10,968 bases of DNA, from contig CANGEH010000046.1 in the NCBI GenBank assembly GCA_947452665.1, positions 1 to 10,968 of the forward strand. Reading direction: 5' to 3'. Numbering within the stretch: the stretch's first letter is position 1; the number at the start of each line of letters is the position of its first letter. The notes under the pieces were generated by a model. It had not been told where the DNA came from. It did not search any database and worked only from the letters and a program-made list of their open reading frames with translations. This document shows, in pieces, positions 1-6,747 of the stretch. The translations under genes were made by a program, and so were the position numbers. This DNA comes from Caulobacteraceae bacterium (GTDB lineage Bacteria > Pseudomonadota > Alphaproteobacteria > Caulobacterales > Caulobacteraceae).

Positions 1-161
1 TCGACCTTAATCGCTTGGCCCAGGGTGCCGATAATCGTGCGATCGATAAAATTGCTCGTGTAAACCATGACCAATATGGCCAGAACACTTCCGCGATAGG
101 CTTTAGAGTATGTGGGTTTGGATGGTGTCGATAGGTCGCCTTTGGCGGTGGCCTCAGTCAT
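1..161 (-). CDS. MFS transporter, N-terminal fragment (spinster-like)
   Basis: This is the first 53 codons of a gene that runs off the left edge. The start is an ATG at 161-159 with a good Shine-Dalgarno (GAGGGA, complement of 169-174) seven bases upstream. After about 20 polar residues comes a hydrophobic stretch (about residues 22-38, the first transmembrane helix). It is followed by NFIDRTIIGTLGQAIK at 37-52, the N-D-R signature after TM1 that is common in spinster-like major facilitator proteins of Caulobacterales and sphingomonads. Such proteins are 12-helix inner-membrane secondary transporters; the substrate cannot be told from this fragment. The gene is divergent from the GST gene, with an 88-bp spacer between them. 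The family call is fairly firm, the subfamily less so because only the first helix is visible. Confidence 0.75.
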   Translation of the reverse strand, partial: MTEATAKGDLSTPSKPTYSKAYRGSVLAILVMVYTSNFIDRTIIGTLGQAIKV

Positions 162-249
162 GAACGCTTCCCTCTAGGTCGGTCTTTTTGTTATTGATTG
201 TAGTCTAGACGCAGTTTGTATCGGCGTACCAGCAAGAACGGGTCGGTTT

Positions 250-870
250 ATGGAAATCGTTATTGGCACAAAAAATTGGTCAAGCTGGTCCCTGCGCCCT
301 TGGCTTGCCTTAAAGCGCTCTGGCGTGAGCTTTACTGAGACCCTTGTGCCGCTGCGCTGGGAAGGCACGAGCGCGGAAATTGGCCGGCACTCGCCGTCGG
401 GGCGGGTGCCGGTGCTTAAGGACAATGGCCTAACCGTTTGGGATTCTCTGGCGATTTGCGAATATTTGGCCGAGCGGTTTCCGGCCTTGCATTTGTGGCC
501 CGCTGACCCTCTCGCCAGGGCCTTGGCGCGCAGTGCTACGGCGGAAATGCATTCGGGCTTTGTCGCCCTGCGCAAGGAATGTCCCATGGAGATCGATGCC
601 AAGCGGTCGATTAACCTGAGCGCTGATGCCAAGGCCGATATTGGCAGGATTGTTGGTCTGTGGTTGCAACTGCGTCGTCAGTATCAGGTGACCGGCCCGT
701 TCCTGCTTGGCACCTGGTCAATTGCCGATGCGTTTTACACGCCCGTCGCGACCCGGTTTCGCACGTTTGGCATTGATCTGGCCGAGTTTGGCGATGAGGG
801 ACTGGCGGCCGCCTATGGCCAGACCCTGCTCAGCACACCAGAATTTCTAGAATGGGAAGCGGCGGTATAG
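250..870 (+). CDS. Glutathione S-transferase family protein
   Basis: A 206-residue protein of normal length for a cytosolic GST. The N-terminal thioredoxin-like half (about 1-78) begins with a short beta strand and NWSSWSLRPWL at 9-19. Ser11, Ser12 or Ser14 there would be the candidate glutathione-activating residue. GRVPVL at 51-56 carries the cis-proline (Pro54), and D65-S66 is the conserved acidic-Ser pair that holds the gamma-glutamyl group. The C-terminal helical half contains SIAD at 157-160, the N-capping box of the GST core helix. Members conjugate or reduce electrophiles with glutathione, and no specific substrate can be read here. The ATG at 250 lacks a strong Shine-Dalgarno but no better start lies nearby. 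A perfect hairpin follows two bases after the stop. The gene appears monocistronic. Confidence 0.9.
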   Translation: MEIVIGTKNWSSWSLRPWLALKRSGVSFTETLVPLRWEGTSAEIGRHSPSGRVPVLKDNGLTVWDSLAICEYLAERFPALHLWPADPLARALARSATAEMHSGFVALRKECPMEIDAKRSINLSADAKADIGRIVGLWLQLRRQYQVTGPFLLGTWSIADAFYTPVATRFRTFGIDLAEFGDEGLAAAYGQTLLSTPEFLEWEAAV

Positions 871-872
871 GA

Positions 873-898
873 CGCCTTCCCCTGTTGAGGGGAAGGCG
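873..898. terminator. Hairpin between convergent GST and SDR genes, probable bidirectional terminator
   Basis: The arms CGCCTTCCCC (873-882) and GGGGAAGGCG (889-898) are perfectly complementary, with a 6-base loop TGTTGA. The hairpin sits in the 35-bp gap between two convergent stop codons, the usual place for a shared terminator. Neither side has a clear run of T, so it is not a textbook intrinsic terminator. It could equally be a copy of a dispersed GC-rich intergenic palindrome of the kind common in alphaproteobacterial genomes. Confidence 0.5.
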
Positions 899-905
899 GT
901 CTGGA

Positions 906-1823
906 TCAAACCGGATCGTAGGGGAATACAGATGCGGTGGCGCCAAGATCGGTAAAGCTTGCTGCCATGGACGGGACGGCCTGCTCTAGGATTGTCGCTG
1001 GGCTCCAGCCCTCGATGCGCGAGACGGACCGGACGGGGCGGGGCTGATCAAACAGAACAATCTCATTGCCGCGCACGGCAAAGACTTGGCCAGAGACCGC
1101 ATGAGCCTCGGGTGAGGCCAAGGCTACGGCCAATTGCGCGACCTGGTCGGCACGCATGCCATTCTTCATCCGCTCCACACGCGCCGCTGACGCCTCATCC
1201 TTGACCGGGATGGTGGCGATCATGCGGGTCCAGGCAAAGGGCGCGATGATATTGGAGCGCACCGACTTGATCGCGCCTTCCATGGCTATAATGCGCGACA
1301 GGCCCATCACGCCAAGCTTAGCGGCGGCATAATTGGCCTGGCCGATATTGCCGATCAGGCCTGAGGTCGAGGTGAACAGGACATAAGAGCCTTCGCCCTG
1401 ATTGCGGAAATGCTCGACCGTAGCGCGGGTAACATTATAAGCGCCGCGCAAATGTACCTCGATCACGGCGTCCCAGTCTTCATCGGGCATCTTGTGGAAC
1501 ATGCCGTCGCGCAAGATCCCGGCGGGATTGACCACCGAATGCAGGCCGCCAAACGTGTCCATGGCTTGTTCGACCATGGCCTTGACGCCGTTCATGGCAC
1601 TGACGCTATCGGAATTGGAGACGGCCTGACCGCCCATGGCCCGGATCTCGGCCGCAACCTCTTCCGCCGGGCCTGCCGAGCCCAGATCGCCGCCGCCAAC
1701 CGAAGCGCCCAGATCATTGACCACGACGCTGGCACCTTCCTTGGCCGCGAGCAGCGCACATTCCCGGCCAATGCCGCGGCCACCACCCGTTACCAAGACC
1801 ACCTTGCCGTTAAGTACGCCCAT
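906..1823 (-). CDS. Short-chain dehydrogenase/reductase, MFE-2 (17-beta-HSD4)-like
   Basis: A 305-residue Rossmann-fold oxidoreductase. TGGGRGIG at 12-19 is the dinucleotide-binding glycine motif. NDLG at 36-39 and the glycine-rich insert at 42-51 match the (3R)-hydroxyacyl-CoA dehydrogenase part of peroxisomal multifunctional enzyme type 2. VHLRGAYNVTRA at 123-134 and GNIGQANYAAAK at 158-169 match it too. Expected catalytic residues are Ser152, Tyr165 and Lys169. The family oxidises 3-hydroxyacyl-CoA or related alcohols with NAD(P), often in beta-oxidation or steroid breakdown. The usual NNAG structural motif reads N99-P100-A101-G102, an unusual substitution. The ATG has an AGGAG Shine-Dalgarno. 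The gene lies 37 bp downstream of the MFS gene on the same strand and is probably co-transcribed with it. The family is sure; the substrate is inferred. Confidence 0.9.
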   Translation of the reverse strand: MGVLNGKVVLVTGGGRGIGRECALLAAKEGASVVVNDLGASVGGGDLGSAGPAEEVAAEIRAMGGQAVSNSDSVSAMNGVKAMVEQAMDTFGGLHSVVNPAGILRDGMFHKMPDEDWDAVIEVHLRGAYNVTRATVEHFRNQGEGSYVLFTSTSGLIGNIGQANYAAAKLGVMGLSRIIAMEGAIKSVRSNIIAPFAWTRMIATIPVKDEASAARVERMKNGMRADQVAQLAVALASPEAHAVSGQVFAVRGNEIVLFDQPRPVRSVSRIEGWSPATILEQAVPSMAASFTDLGATASVFPYDPV

Positions 1824-1830
1824 TATCCTG

Positions 1831-1835
1831 CTCCT
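1831..1835 (-). promoter_or_regulatory. Ribosome binding site of the SDR gene
   Basis: AGGAG on the minus strand lies seven bases before the ATG at 1823-1821. It fixes the start of the SDR and shows that the gene is translated independently, even though it lies only 37 bp behind the MFS stop. Confidence 0.6.
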
Positions 1836-1860
1836 GAGGTTTTTGTTGTTCTGCCCTTAA

Positions 1861-3132
1861 CTAGGCGAGACGGTCAGCCTTGCGCAAGTCTGGGAACAGG
1901 CTTGCCCAGATTCCGGTAACCGCCAAGGCCCCGACGCCGCCAAACACAGCCGCCCCGACCGCGCCTAATAGGCGGGCCGCAACCCCGCTCTCAAATTCGC
2001 CCAATTCATTGGAGGCGCCGATAAACAGGCCCGACACGGCCGATACCCGGCCGCGCATGGTGTCTGGCGTCACGATCTGAACCAGGGTCTGGCGCACATA
2101 GACCGAAATCATGTCCGCCGCCCCCAACACGGCCAAGGCCGCTACTGACAGCCAAAGCAGCTTTGATAGGCCAAACACAATGGTGGCTAGGCCAAACACG
2201 GCCACGGCGCTGAACATATAAAGCCCCGCACGCCTGCGAATGGTGACAAAGGCCAGGAGGATGGCCATGCTCGATGCGCCTATGGCCGGGGCGGCTTTCA
2301 AAATCCCAAAACCGGACGCGCCAACATGCAAGATATCGCGCGCATAGACGGGCAAAAGGGCGGTGGCCCCGCCAAGCAGGACTGCAAACAGGTCCAGCGA
2401 AATCGCGCCCAGCACGATCTTATTGGTCCAGACATAGGACAGGCCCTCAAGGATTAGTTCCTTGCGCGAACCGGGCTGGACCTTGGGCTGGGTATCGGCG
2501 CGAATGCACAAGAGCAGGACCACGGCCAGGGCATAGAGGCCAAGTGCTGTGCCATAAGCGGTGGCCGCTGAAAACGCACACAACAGGCCGCCCAGGGCTG
2601 GGCCGACGATCGAGGCGCTTTGCCAGGCCAGAGAGTTCCAGGCGATCGCCTTGGGCAGGAGTTCTCTTGGGACCAGCATTGGCCCCATGGCGCCACTGGC
2701 CGGCGAGAAAAAGGCGCGCGCGCCGCCAAACACCAGGGCCATGGCAATGATCGGCCAAAGGGCAGGGTGGCCGTCTCTCGCCAGCAGGAACAGCCCGCCC
2801 GCACAGGCAATCTCGACCATCAGGGCCGCAATCATGATCAGTCGCCGGTCATGGCGATCCGCCGCCTCGCCGGCAAATAGGGTCAGGCTCAATAGGGCCG
2901 CAAATTGGGCCAAGCCAATCATGCCAACAATAAAGGCCGCCTCGCCAATGCCAGCGCTTTGACGCGCCAGGGCATAGACCTGCCAGGCAATGGCCACGGC
3001 CTGGACCTGTACGGCCAGGACATCGACAAATTTGGCCGTCCAAAACAGGACGAAGGCCTTTTGGCTAATCAAGGAGGCTGTCGCGTCTGAAGCGGGCGCA
3101 GCGGCATTTGTGGGTTCATCGGAATGGGTCAT
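1861..3132 (-). CDS. MFS transporter of the EntS / MFS_3 type
   Basis: A 423-residue polytopic inner-membrane protein with about 12 hydrophobic segments. A polar N-terminus of some 25 residues precedes TM1 (VLFWTAKFVDVLAVQVQAVA, about 28-47). The loop GEAADRHDRR at 88-97 is the MFS motif A between TM2 and TM3. TPDTMRGRVSAV at 355-366, followed by FIGASNELGEFESG, is the signature seen in EntS-like and MFS_3 exporters, which push siderophores, drugs or other small molecules out by proton antiport. The substrate is unknown. The ATG at 3132 is preferred. An in-frame ATG at 3210 would add 26 residues that look non-coding, and neither site has a strong Shine-Dalgarno. The gene is first in a probable operon with the SDR and is divergent from the GNAT gene. 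Confidence 0.88.
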   Translation of the reverse strand: MTHSDEPTNAAAPASDATASLISQKAFVLFWTAKFVDVLAVQVQAVAIAWQVYALARQSAGIGEAAFIVGMIGLAQFAALLSLTLFAGEAADRHDRRLIMIAALMVEIACAGGLFLLARDGHPALWPIIAMALVFGGARAFFSPASGAMGPMLVPRELLPKAIAWNSLAWQSASIVGPALGGLLCAFSAATAYGTALGLYALAVVLLLCIRADTQPKVQPGSRKELILEGLSYVWTNKIVLGAISLDLFAVLLGGATALLPVYARDILHVGASGFGILKAAPAIGASSMAILLAFVTIRRRAGLYMFSAVAVFGLATIVFGLSKLLWLSVAALAVLGAADMISVYVRQTLVQIVTPDTMRGRVSAVSGLFIGASNELGEFESGVAARLLGAVGAAVFGGVGALAVTGIWASLFPDLRKADRLA

Positions 3133-3311
3133 CAGGCACTTAGCATGGACCGGACACGCGCCGGTTACAAATGCCAGCGGCCCTTGGCGGGAGATTTTTT
3201 CGCTTCGCATACGGTTTTGTTTTGATTGATTGCGAGGTCTGGGCCATTGGTTTCGCCGAAAATAGTTGCGCCAGGCCTTGCGCCGCAGTCTGATTGGTAA
3301 ACAAGACCGAT

Positions 3312-3833
3312 ATGATCCAGCTTGCGGACGCGGTTCGCTTTTCCGCTACGGCCGCCCTGTTGCGGCTCGAAAGACCAGCCGATCAGGCAGGCATAGACGC
3401 CTTGGTTGCACGCGCATTTGGGCCGGGGCGCCTGGCCAAGACGGCAGAGCGCCTGCGCGAAGCCAATTGCCCGATCATGGGCCTTTGCTTTGTCGCTGAA
3501 CAGGATGGGCAATTGGTCGGTTGTGTTCGGCTTTGGCCCATCCAGATTGGCAATGAGCGATTGGTATTTCTGGGGCCCTTTGCGGTCGATGCGTCCCAGC
3601 GCAGCCTTGGTCTTGGCGCGCGCTTGATCAATGCGGCCTGCGAGGCAGCGGCCAAGGCGGGCGAGGACGCGGTATTGCTGGTCGGCGACCTGGCCTATTT
3701 TTCCAAGCTTGGGTTTGAGACGGTAGACCCTGCCATGGTGACCTTGCCCGGGCCTGTGGATACCCGGCGGGTCTTGATCAAGCCGCTTGGGGCCCAATTG
3801 CGGCCCTATCTCGGTCAGGTGCAGCCGTTCTAA
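3312..3833 (+). CDS. GNAT family N-acetyltransferase (YhbS-like)
   Basis: A 173-residue protein from the ATG at 3312; an in-frame TTG at 3294 would add six residues, and neither start has a clear Shine-Dalgarno. The GNAT fold is visible in order. LERPADQAGIDALV at 19-32 is the first strand and helix, and VAEQDGQLVGCVRLWP at 61-76 is the central beta hairpin. LGPFAVDASQRSLGLGARL at 87-105 contains the acetyl-CoA pyrophosphate loop Q96-R-S-L-G-L-G-A. LAYFSKLGFE at 127-136 matches the Y-(x3)-LGF motif of COG3153/YhbS proteins. Such enzymes transfer acetyl from acetyl-CoA to an amine; the acceptor is unknown. The gene is followed on the same strand, after 77 bp, by the cupin and GH84 genes, so an amino-sugar substrate is conceivable but unproven. 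Confidence 0.85.
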   Translation: MIQLADAVRFSATAALLRLERPADQAGIDALVARAFGPGRLAKTAERLREANCPIMGLCFVAEQDGQLVGCVRLWPIQIGNERLVFLGPFAVDASQRSLGLGARLINAACEAAAKAGEDAVLLVGDLAYFSKLGFETVDPAMVTLPGPVDTRRVLIKPLGAQLRPYLGQVQPF

Positions 3834-3850
3834 CCTGCATTGTCCCGCGA

Positions 3851-3879
3851 TTGACCACATATCCAAGATGGTGTTTCTA
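3851..3879 (+). promoter_or_regulatory. Possible promoter of the cupin-GH84 pair
   Basis: TTGACC (3851-3856) matches the -35 consensus in five of six positions. After a 17-bp spacer comes TTTCTA (3874-3879), a weak -10. A GGGGG stretch (3896-3900) ahead of the ATG at 3911 could act as a Shine-Dalgarno. The placement suits transcription of the cupin and GH84 genes independently of the GNAT gene, but the -10 is poor and read-through from GNAT is equally possible. Confidence 0.3.
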
Positions 3880-3910
3880 GGGCTCTGGTGTCTTTGGGGG
3901 CCAAGGCCAA

Positions 3911-4267
3911 ATGCTGCATAGTCTACCGGGTGAAGACCCGTCTGTGGTTGCCGAACCACCGCGAAATATTGTGTCTGGATCGCCTCTGACCCGGACCTTG
4001 AACGGCTATGAGAGCGCCGATGGTCTGACCTTTTGCGGCACCTGGATGGCCACGGTCGGGGCCTGGCGGGTAAGCTATGACGAGTGGGAGCATTGCCACA
4101 TTCTGTCTGGCCGCATGAGCTTGACCCCGGACGGTGGCGAGCCGGTTTTATTTGGTCCAGGCGATAGCCTGGTCATAGAGCCGGGCTTTAGCGGCATCTG
4201 GACCGTACTTGAAGACATGGCCAAGACCTATGTCATTCGCCTCCCGCAGGCCGCCCCGCATGGCTGA
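3911..4267 (+). CDS. Cupin domain protein, DUF861 / EutQ-like
   Basis: A 118-residue single-domain cupin. The core runs from GTWMATVGAWRVSYDEWEHC (43-62) through HILSGRMSLTPDGG (63-76) and the GPGDSLVIEPGFSGIW segment (82-97). The GxW-(x)-E/H-L-x-G pattern and the closing GDSLVIEPGFSGIW are typical of the Cupin_3 (DUF861) family, in which glutamate and histidine residues such as Glu60, His61 and His63 may bind metal or substrate. Known relatives include ureidoglycolate hydrolase-like and EutQ-like proteins; the role here is unknown. No signal peptide is present, so it should be cytoplasmic. Its last eight bases overlap the first codons of the GH84 gene (ATGGCTGA), suggesting translational coupling and a shared function. 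Confidence 0.82.
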   Translation: MLHSLPGEDPSVVAEPPRNIVSGSPLTRTLNGYESADGLTFCGTWMATVGAWRVSYDEWEHCHILSGRMSLTPDGGEPVLFGPGDSLVIEPGFSGIWTVLEDMAKTYVIRLPQAAPHG

Positions 4268-5339
4268 TGGGGTCATGCCGCCGCTGGGGATAATCGAAGG
4301 CTATTATGGCAGGCCCTGGTCCTTTGCCGCGCGCGAAGAAGTGGTCAAGCGGCTTGCGCCGGCAGGGTATAGCTTTTTCCACTATGCGCCCAAGGCCGAT
4401 GCCTTTTTGCGCCGCCAATGGCGCGAGGATATGCCAGTTGGCCATACCCAGGATTTGGCCGTATTTGCCTGGCAATGCCGCCACCACAATGTTCGGTTCG
4501 GGGTTGGGCTTAGCCCCTATGGCGCGCATCTGGATTTTGGGCATGAGGCCAAGGATCAGCTGCGACGCAAGCTGGACCAGATTGACGGCTTTGATATTGA
4601 TGACCTGGCCATCTTGTTTGACGATATGCGCGGCGACTTGCCCGATCTTGCCCAGCGCCAGGCCGAGATTGTCGCCTTTTGCGCTTACCATACGCGCGCC
4701 ACCCAGATCTATGTCTGTCCCAGCTATTACACCGATGATCCGGTGATCGACCGGGTGTTTGGTGAGCGACCGCGTGATTATCTCCAAGACCTGGGCCGCC
4801 TATTGGACCCGAACATCCAAGTCTATTGGACCGGCGAAGAGGTTTGCGCGCGCGAAATATCGCCGGGGCACTTAAAGGATGTCAGCCAAAGGCTGGGGCG
4901 CAAGGTCTGTCTTTGGGACAATTATCCAGTCAATGACAGCCCGCGCATGGCCGATCACCTGCACCTTGGCGCCTTTACCGGCCGGCCCGCCGCCAATAGC
5001 GCCTATCTGACCGGTCACGCGATCAATCCCGCCCTGCAGCCAATCTTGTCCTGCATCCCGGCCCTGACCCTGGTCGAGGCCTATGCCAAGGGGTCAGACT
5101 ATCGCTATGGCCAAGCGTTTGAGCATGCCCTGACCCAGGTGGTTGATCCGGCCTTGGCCGCTCGGTTGCGCAAGGATTTTATCAGTCTCGCCGAGGACGG
5201 CCTGTCACGGCTCGACCCCACCGCCCGCGACCGCCTGCGCGGCCGCTATGCCGACCATGACCATCCCGCCGCTCGCGAAGTTCTGGCCTGGCTGGCCGGG
5301 GAATATGAGACCAGCCTTGAGGCGATGATGGCGCAATAG
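4260..5339 (+). CDS. GH84 beta-N-acetylglucosaminidase (O-GlcNAcase-like)
   Basis: A 359-residue protein carrying the NAGidase catalytic barrel. GIIEGYYGRPWS (10-21) is the family's first strand. YAPKADAF (42-49) holds Lys45, equivalent to human OGA Lys98. FGVGLSPYG (80-88) follows. LFDDM (119-123) provides the catalytic aspartate pair Asp121-Asp122. YWTGEEV (189-195) and WDNYPVND (219-226) supply Asn221 and Asp226, matching human Asn280 and Asp285. The family removes beta-linked GlcNAc by substrate-assisted catalysis through an oxazoline. No signal peptide is present, so the enzyme should act in the cytoplasm. It lacks the extra N-terminal domain of gut-bacterial GH84 enzymes and any long C-terminal stalk. 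The ATG at 4260 overlaps the cupin stop. ATG 4275 or an upstream TTG at 4209 are alternatives; all the catalytic residues lie downstream of each. Confidence 0.9.
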   Translation: MADGVMPPLGIIEGYYGRPWSFAAREEVVKRLAPAGYSFFHYAPKADAFLRRQWREDMPVGHTQDLAVFAWQCRHHNVRFGVGLSPYGAHLDFGHEAKDQLRRKLDQIDGFDIDDLAILFDDMRGDLPDLAQRQAEIVAFCAYHTRATQIYVCPSYYTDDPVIDRVFGERPRDYLQDLGRLLDPNIQVYWTGEEVCAREISPGHLKDVSQRLGRKVCLWDNYPVNDSPRMADHLHLGAFTGRPAANSAYLTGHAINPALQPILSCIPALTLVEAYAKGSDYRYGQAFEHALTQVVDPALAARLRKDFISLAEDGLSRLDPTARDRLRGRYADHDHPAAREVLAWLAGEYETSLEAMMAQ

Positions 5340-5353
5340 GGACGCGTCTATTG
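5334..5353. repeat. Inverted repeat spanning two convergent stop codons
   Basis: CAATAG (5334-5339) and CTATTG (5348-5353) are complementary. Between them lies GG followed by the self-complementary ACGCGT (5342-5347). Each arm is the final Gln-stop codon pair of one gene, GH84 on plus and the lipoprotein on minus, which end only eight bases apart. The result is a short imperfect hairpin with no T-run. It may help separate the two transcripts, but it may also simply reflect both genes ending in CAA TAG. Confidence 0.35.
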
Positions 5354-6673
5354 GACCGGTGCTGGCGGAATAAATATGTTTCGCGACACACTTTGGGTAG
5401 TGACGCCTTGTGCCTCAGTATCCATGACATTTGACTGTGTTTGCGTGTCGGATGCCTTGGTGTTTTCTGATTTTTCAGTTTGGGTTTTATTTAATTCCGC
5501 GATTTTTTCATTTGTTTTTGATTCCAGATAGGAATCAATATTGGCGATTATCAGGGCATTTTTTAGATAATTTCTATCATAGGTCAAGTTGTCCTTTGTC
5601 GTTATAAATTTTACCTTTCCATCGGTCCCGAATAATTCTTTAAGGCGTTTTGTTGCATCCTTTTTAAATTCCGAGTCCGGTTTCCCAGTGTCTAAATATA
5701 GCGTTCCATATATATAAATTAAATCAGATTTTTTTAGGTTTTGGTCAGGTTCTATACTGAATATTTTTTGTTCCATAACAAATCTGTCTAGAACATTTTC
5801 GCTAATGGGTTCTAGGTTGGTAGGCTTTGCTGGTTTTTCGTTAAGCACACGCGAATTTACAAACCTTTTTACCGCCAAAGCCGAACAGGTATTATCATAA
5901 GTCATTACGGCATTTCTGGCTTGGTAATAGTCCCAGTTTTTTGGCGTTGTCAGGATTTCGTTATAGTACTGTGCGCGATAGTCCCGTACGGCCGCGCTCA
6001 CAGATGGAAGGTCCACAGTCACAACATAGTTTGCGGCCACGGAGTCCGCGCTGGTCTTTAGGAATACGAATAGGCTGTTTGTGCCCCCGATCGCGGCGGC
6101 TTTTACCCGCGTCATGTTTAGCATGGCGGTCGCTAGGGTGCCGGTTGAGCTAATGAGGTCAGAGGTTTGGTTTAAGGTAATGGTTGTGACATTCATTTTT
6201 CGAAACCAATTGTCACATAACTCATTGGACAGATTTAGGCCCAATTTTAAATATTCACTCGCCAATAACGGATCGGTCGTTTGAATGGAAGAGATATATT
6301 GAGCGCATAAAAAAGTGTTTTTTTGCGGGTTTTCTATTTCTTCGTATATGGGTTCATCTTTGCCTGCAGAATTTTTTCTCATCTTTTGTTCGTAAGTAAC
6401 TTCTTTAGAGTTGCAATTTTTTTGGTACTCTTTTTTCGATTCAATTGAGAGCGTGCCCCTCATAATCGTCGCTGCTTCATCGGTATTCGTTCTGTTCGAC
6501 CACAACTTGCCATCCAAATCCTTGGCAGGGGTCTGCACACTTTGCGGATCGATCATTTGTCCGTCTTGCTGTTCAGCTAGAAAGCGCACCACAGGTGCGC
6601 AACCTGACAGGCCAAATGAGATCGCTAAGGCGCTAACGCCGATCCACCGAAATTGTTGCGCGAAATTTTTCAT
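5348..6673 (-). CDS. Predicted lipoprotein of unknown function, AT-rich
   Basis: A 441-residue protein that I do not recognise. It has a lipoprotein signal: a short polar start, a hydrophobic core (about 11-21) and the lipobox LSGC at 22-25, with Cys25 to be lipidated. Ala at +2 predicts outer-membrane rather than inner-membrane retention. The mature part has four more cysteines (87, 123, 153, 263), enough for two disulfides. A largely helical stretch at 138-206 includes an alanine- and glycine-rich hydrophobic segment at 173-206. A further domain lies at about 290-385, and a low-complexity tail rich in Lys, Thr, Gln, Asn and Ser at about 387-430. Base composition is clearly more AT-rich than every neighbour, especially at 5460-5800 and 6280-6440, which suggests recent transfer. 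The gene converges on GH84 with an 8-bp gap. Confidence 0.8.
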   Translation of the reverse strand: MKNFAQQFRWIGVSALAISFGLSGCAPVVRFLAEQQDGQMIDPQSVQTPAKDLDGKLWSNRTNTDEAATIMRGTLSIESKKEYQKNCNSKEVTYEQKMRKNSAGKDEPIYEEIENPQKNTFLCAQYISSIQTTDPLLASEYLKLGLNLSNELCDNWFRKMNVTTITLNQTSDLISSTGTLATAMLNMTRVKAAAIGGTNSLFVFLKTSADSVAANYVVTVDLPSVSAAVRDYRAQYYNEILTTPKNWDYYQARNAVMTYDNTCSALAVKRFVNSRVLNEKPAKPTNLEPISENVLDRFVMEQKIFSIEPDQNLKKSDLIYIYGTLYLDTGKPDSEFKKDATKRLKELFGTDGKVKFITTKDNLTYDRNYLKNALIIANIDSYLESKTNEKIAELNKTQTEKSENTKASDTQTQSNVMDTEAQGVTTQSVSRNIFIPPAPVQ

Positions 6674-6747
6674 AACACGACCCCCGTTTGCATGGGGATA
6701 ACCGTGAAAGCAATTATTGGTAGAATCAATATTATTTAAAGTAGTGA

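Noticed and set aside
203..210. GTCTAGAC palindrome between the partial MFS gene and GST
   Set aside because: An eight-base palindrome alone is too short to call an operator, and the nearby TTGATT/TGTATC promoter match is weak.
174..632. Minus-strand open frame opposite the GST gene
   Set aside because: It has no domain or Shine-Dalgarno, and the opposite strand encodes clear GST motifs.
2274..2750. Plus-strand open frame inside the MFS gene
   Set aside because: Arg/Pro/Gly-rich translation is typical of an antisense shadow in GC-rich DNA, and the minus strand encodes a coherent membrane protein.
3149..3165. ACCGG/CCGGT dyad close to the MFS start
   Set aside because: The five-base arms contain the self-complementary CCGG and are expected by chance at this GC content. 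The 179-bp divergent spacer shows no other convincing signal.
3899..3909. Frequent GGCCAAGG-like words across the window
   Set aside because: Most copies are in-frame Ala-Lys-Ala codons (GCC AAG GCC), so codon bias explains them without an uptake or repeat function.
3165..3959. Long minus-strand open frame opposite the GNAT gene (264 codons)
   Set aside because: It lies wholly over the GNAT gene and the start of the cupin gene, shows no recognisable domain, and its codons are complements of well-conserved GNAT motifs.
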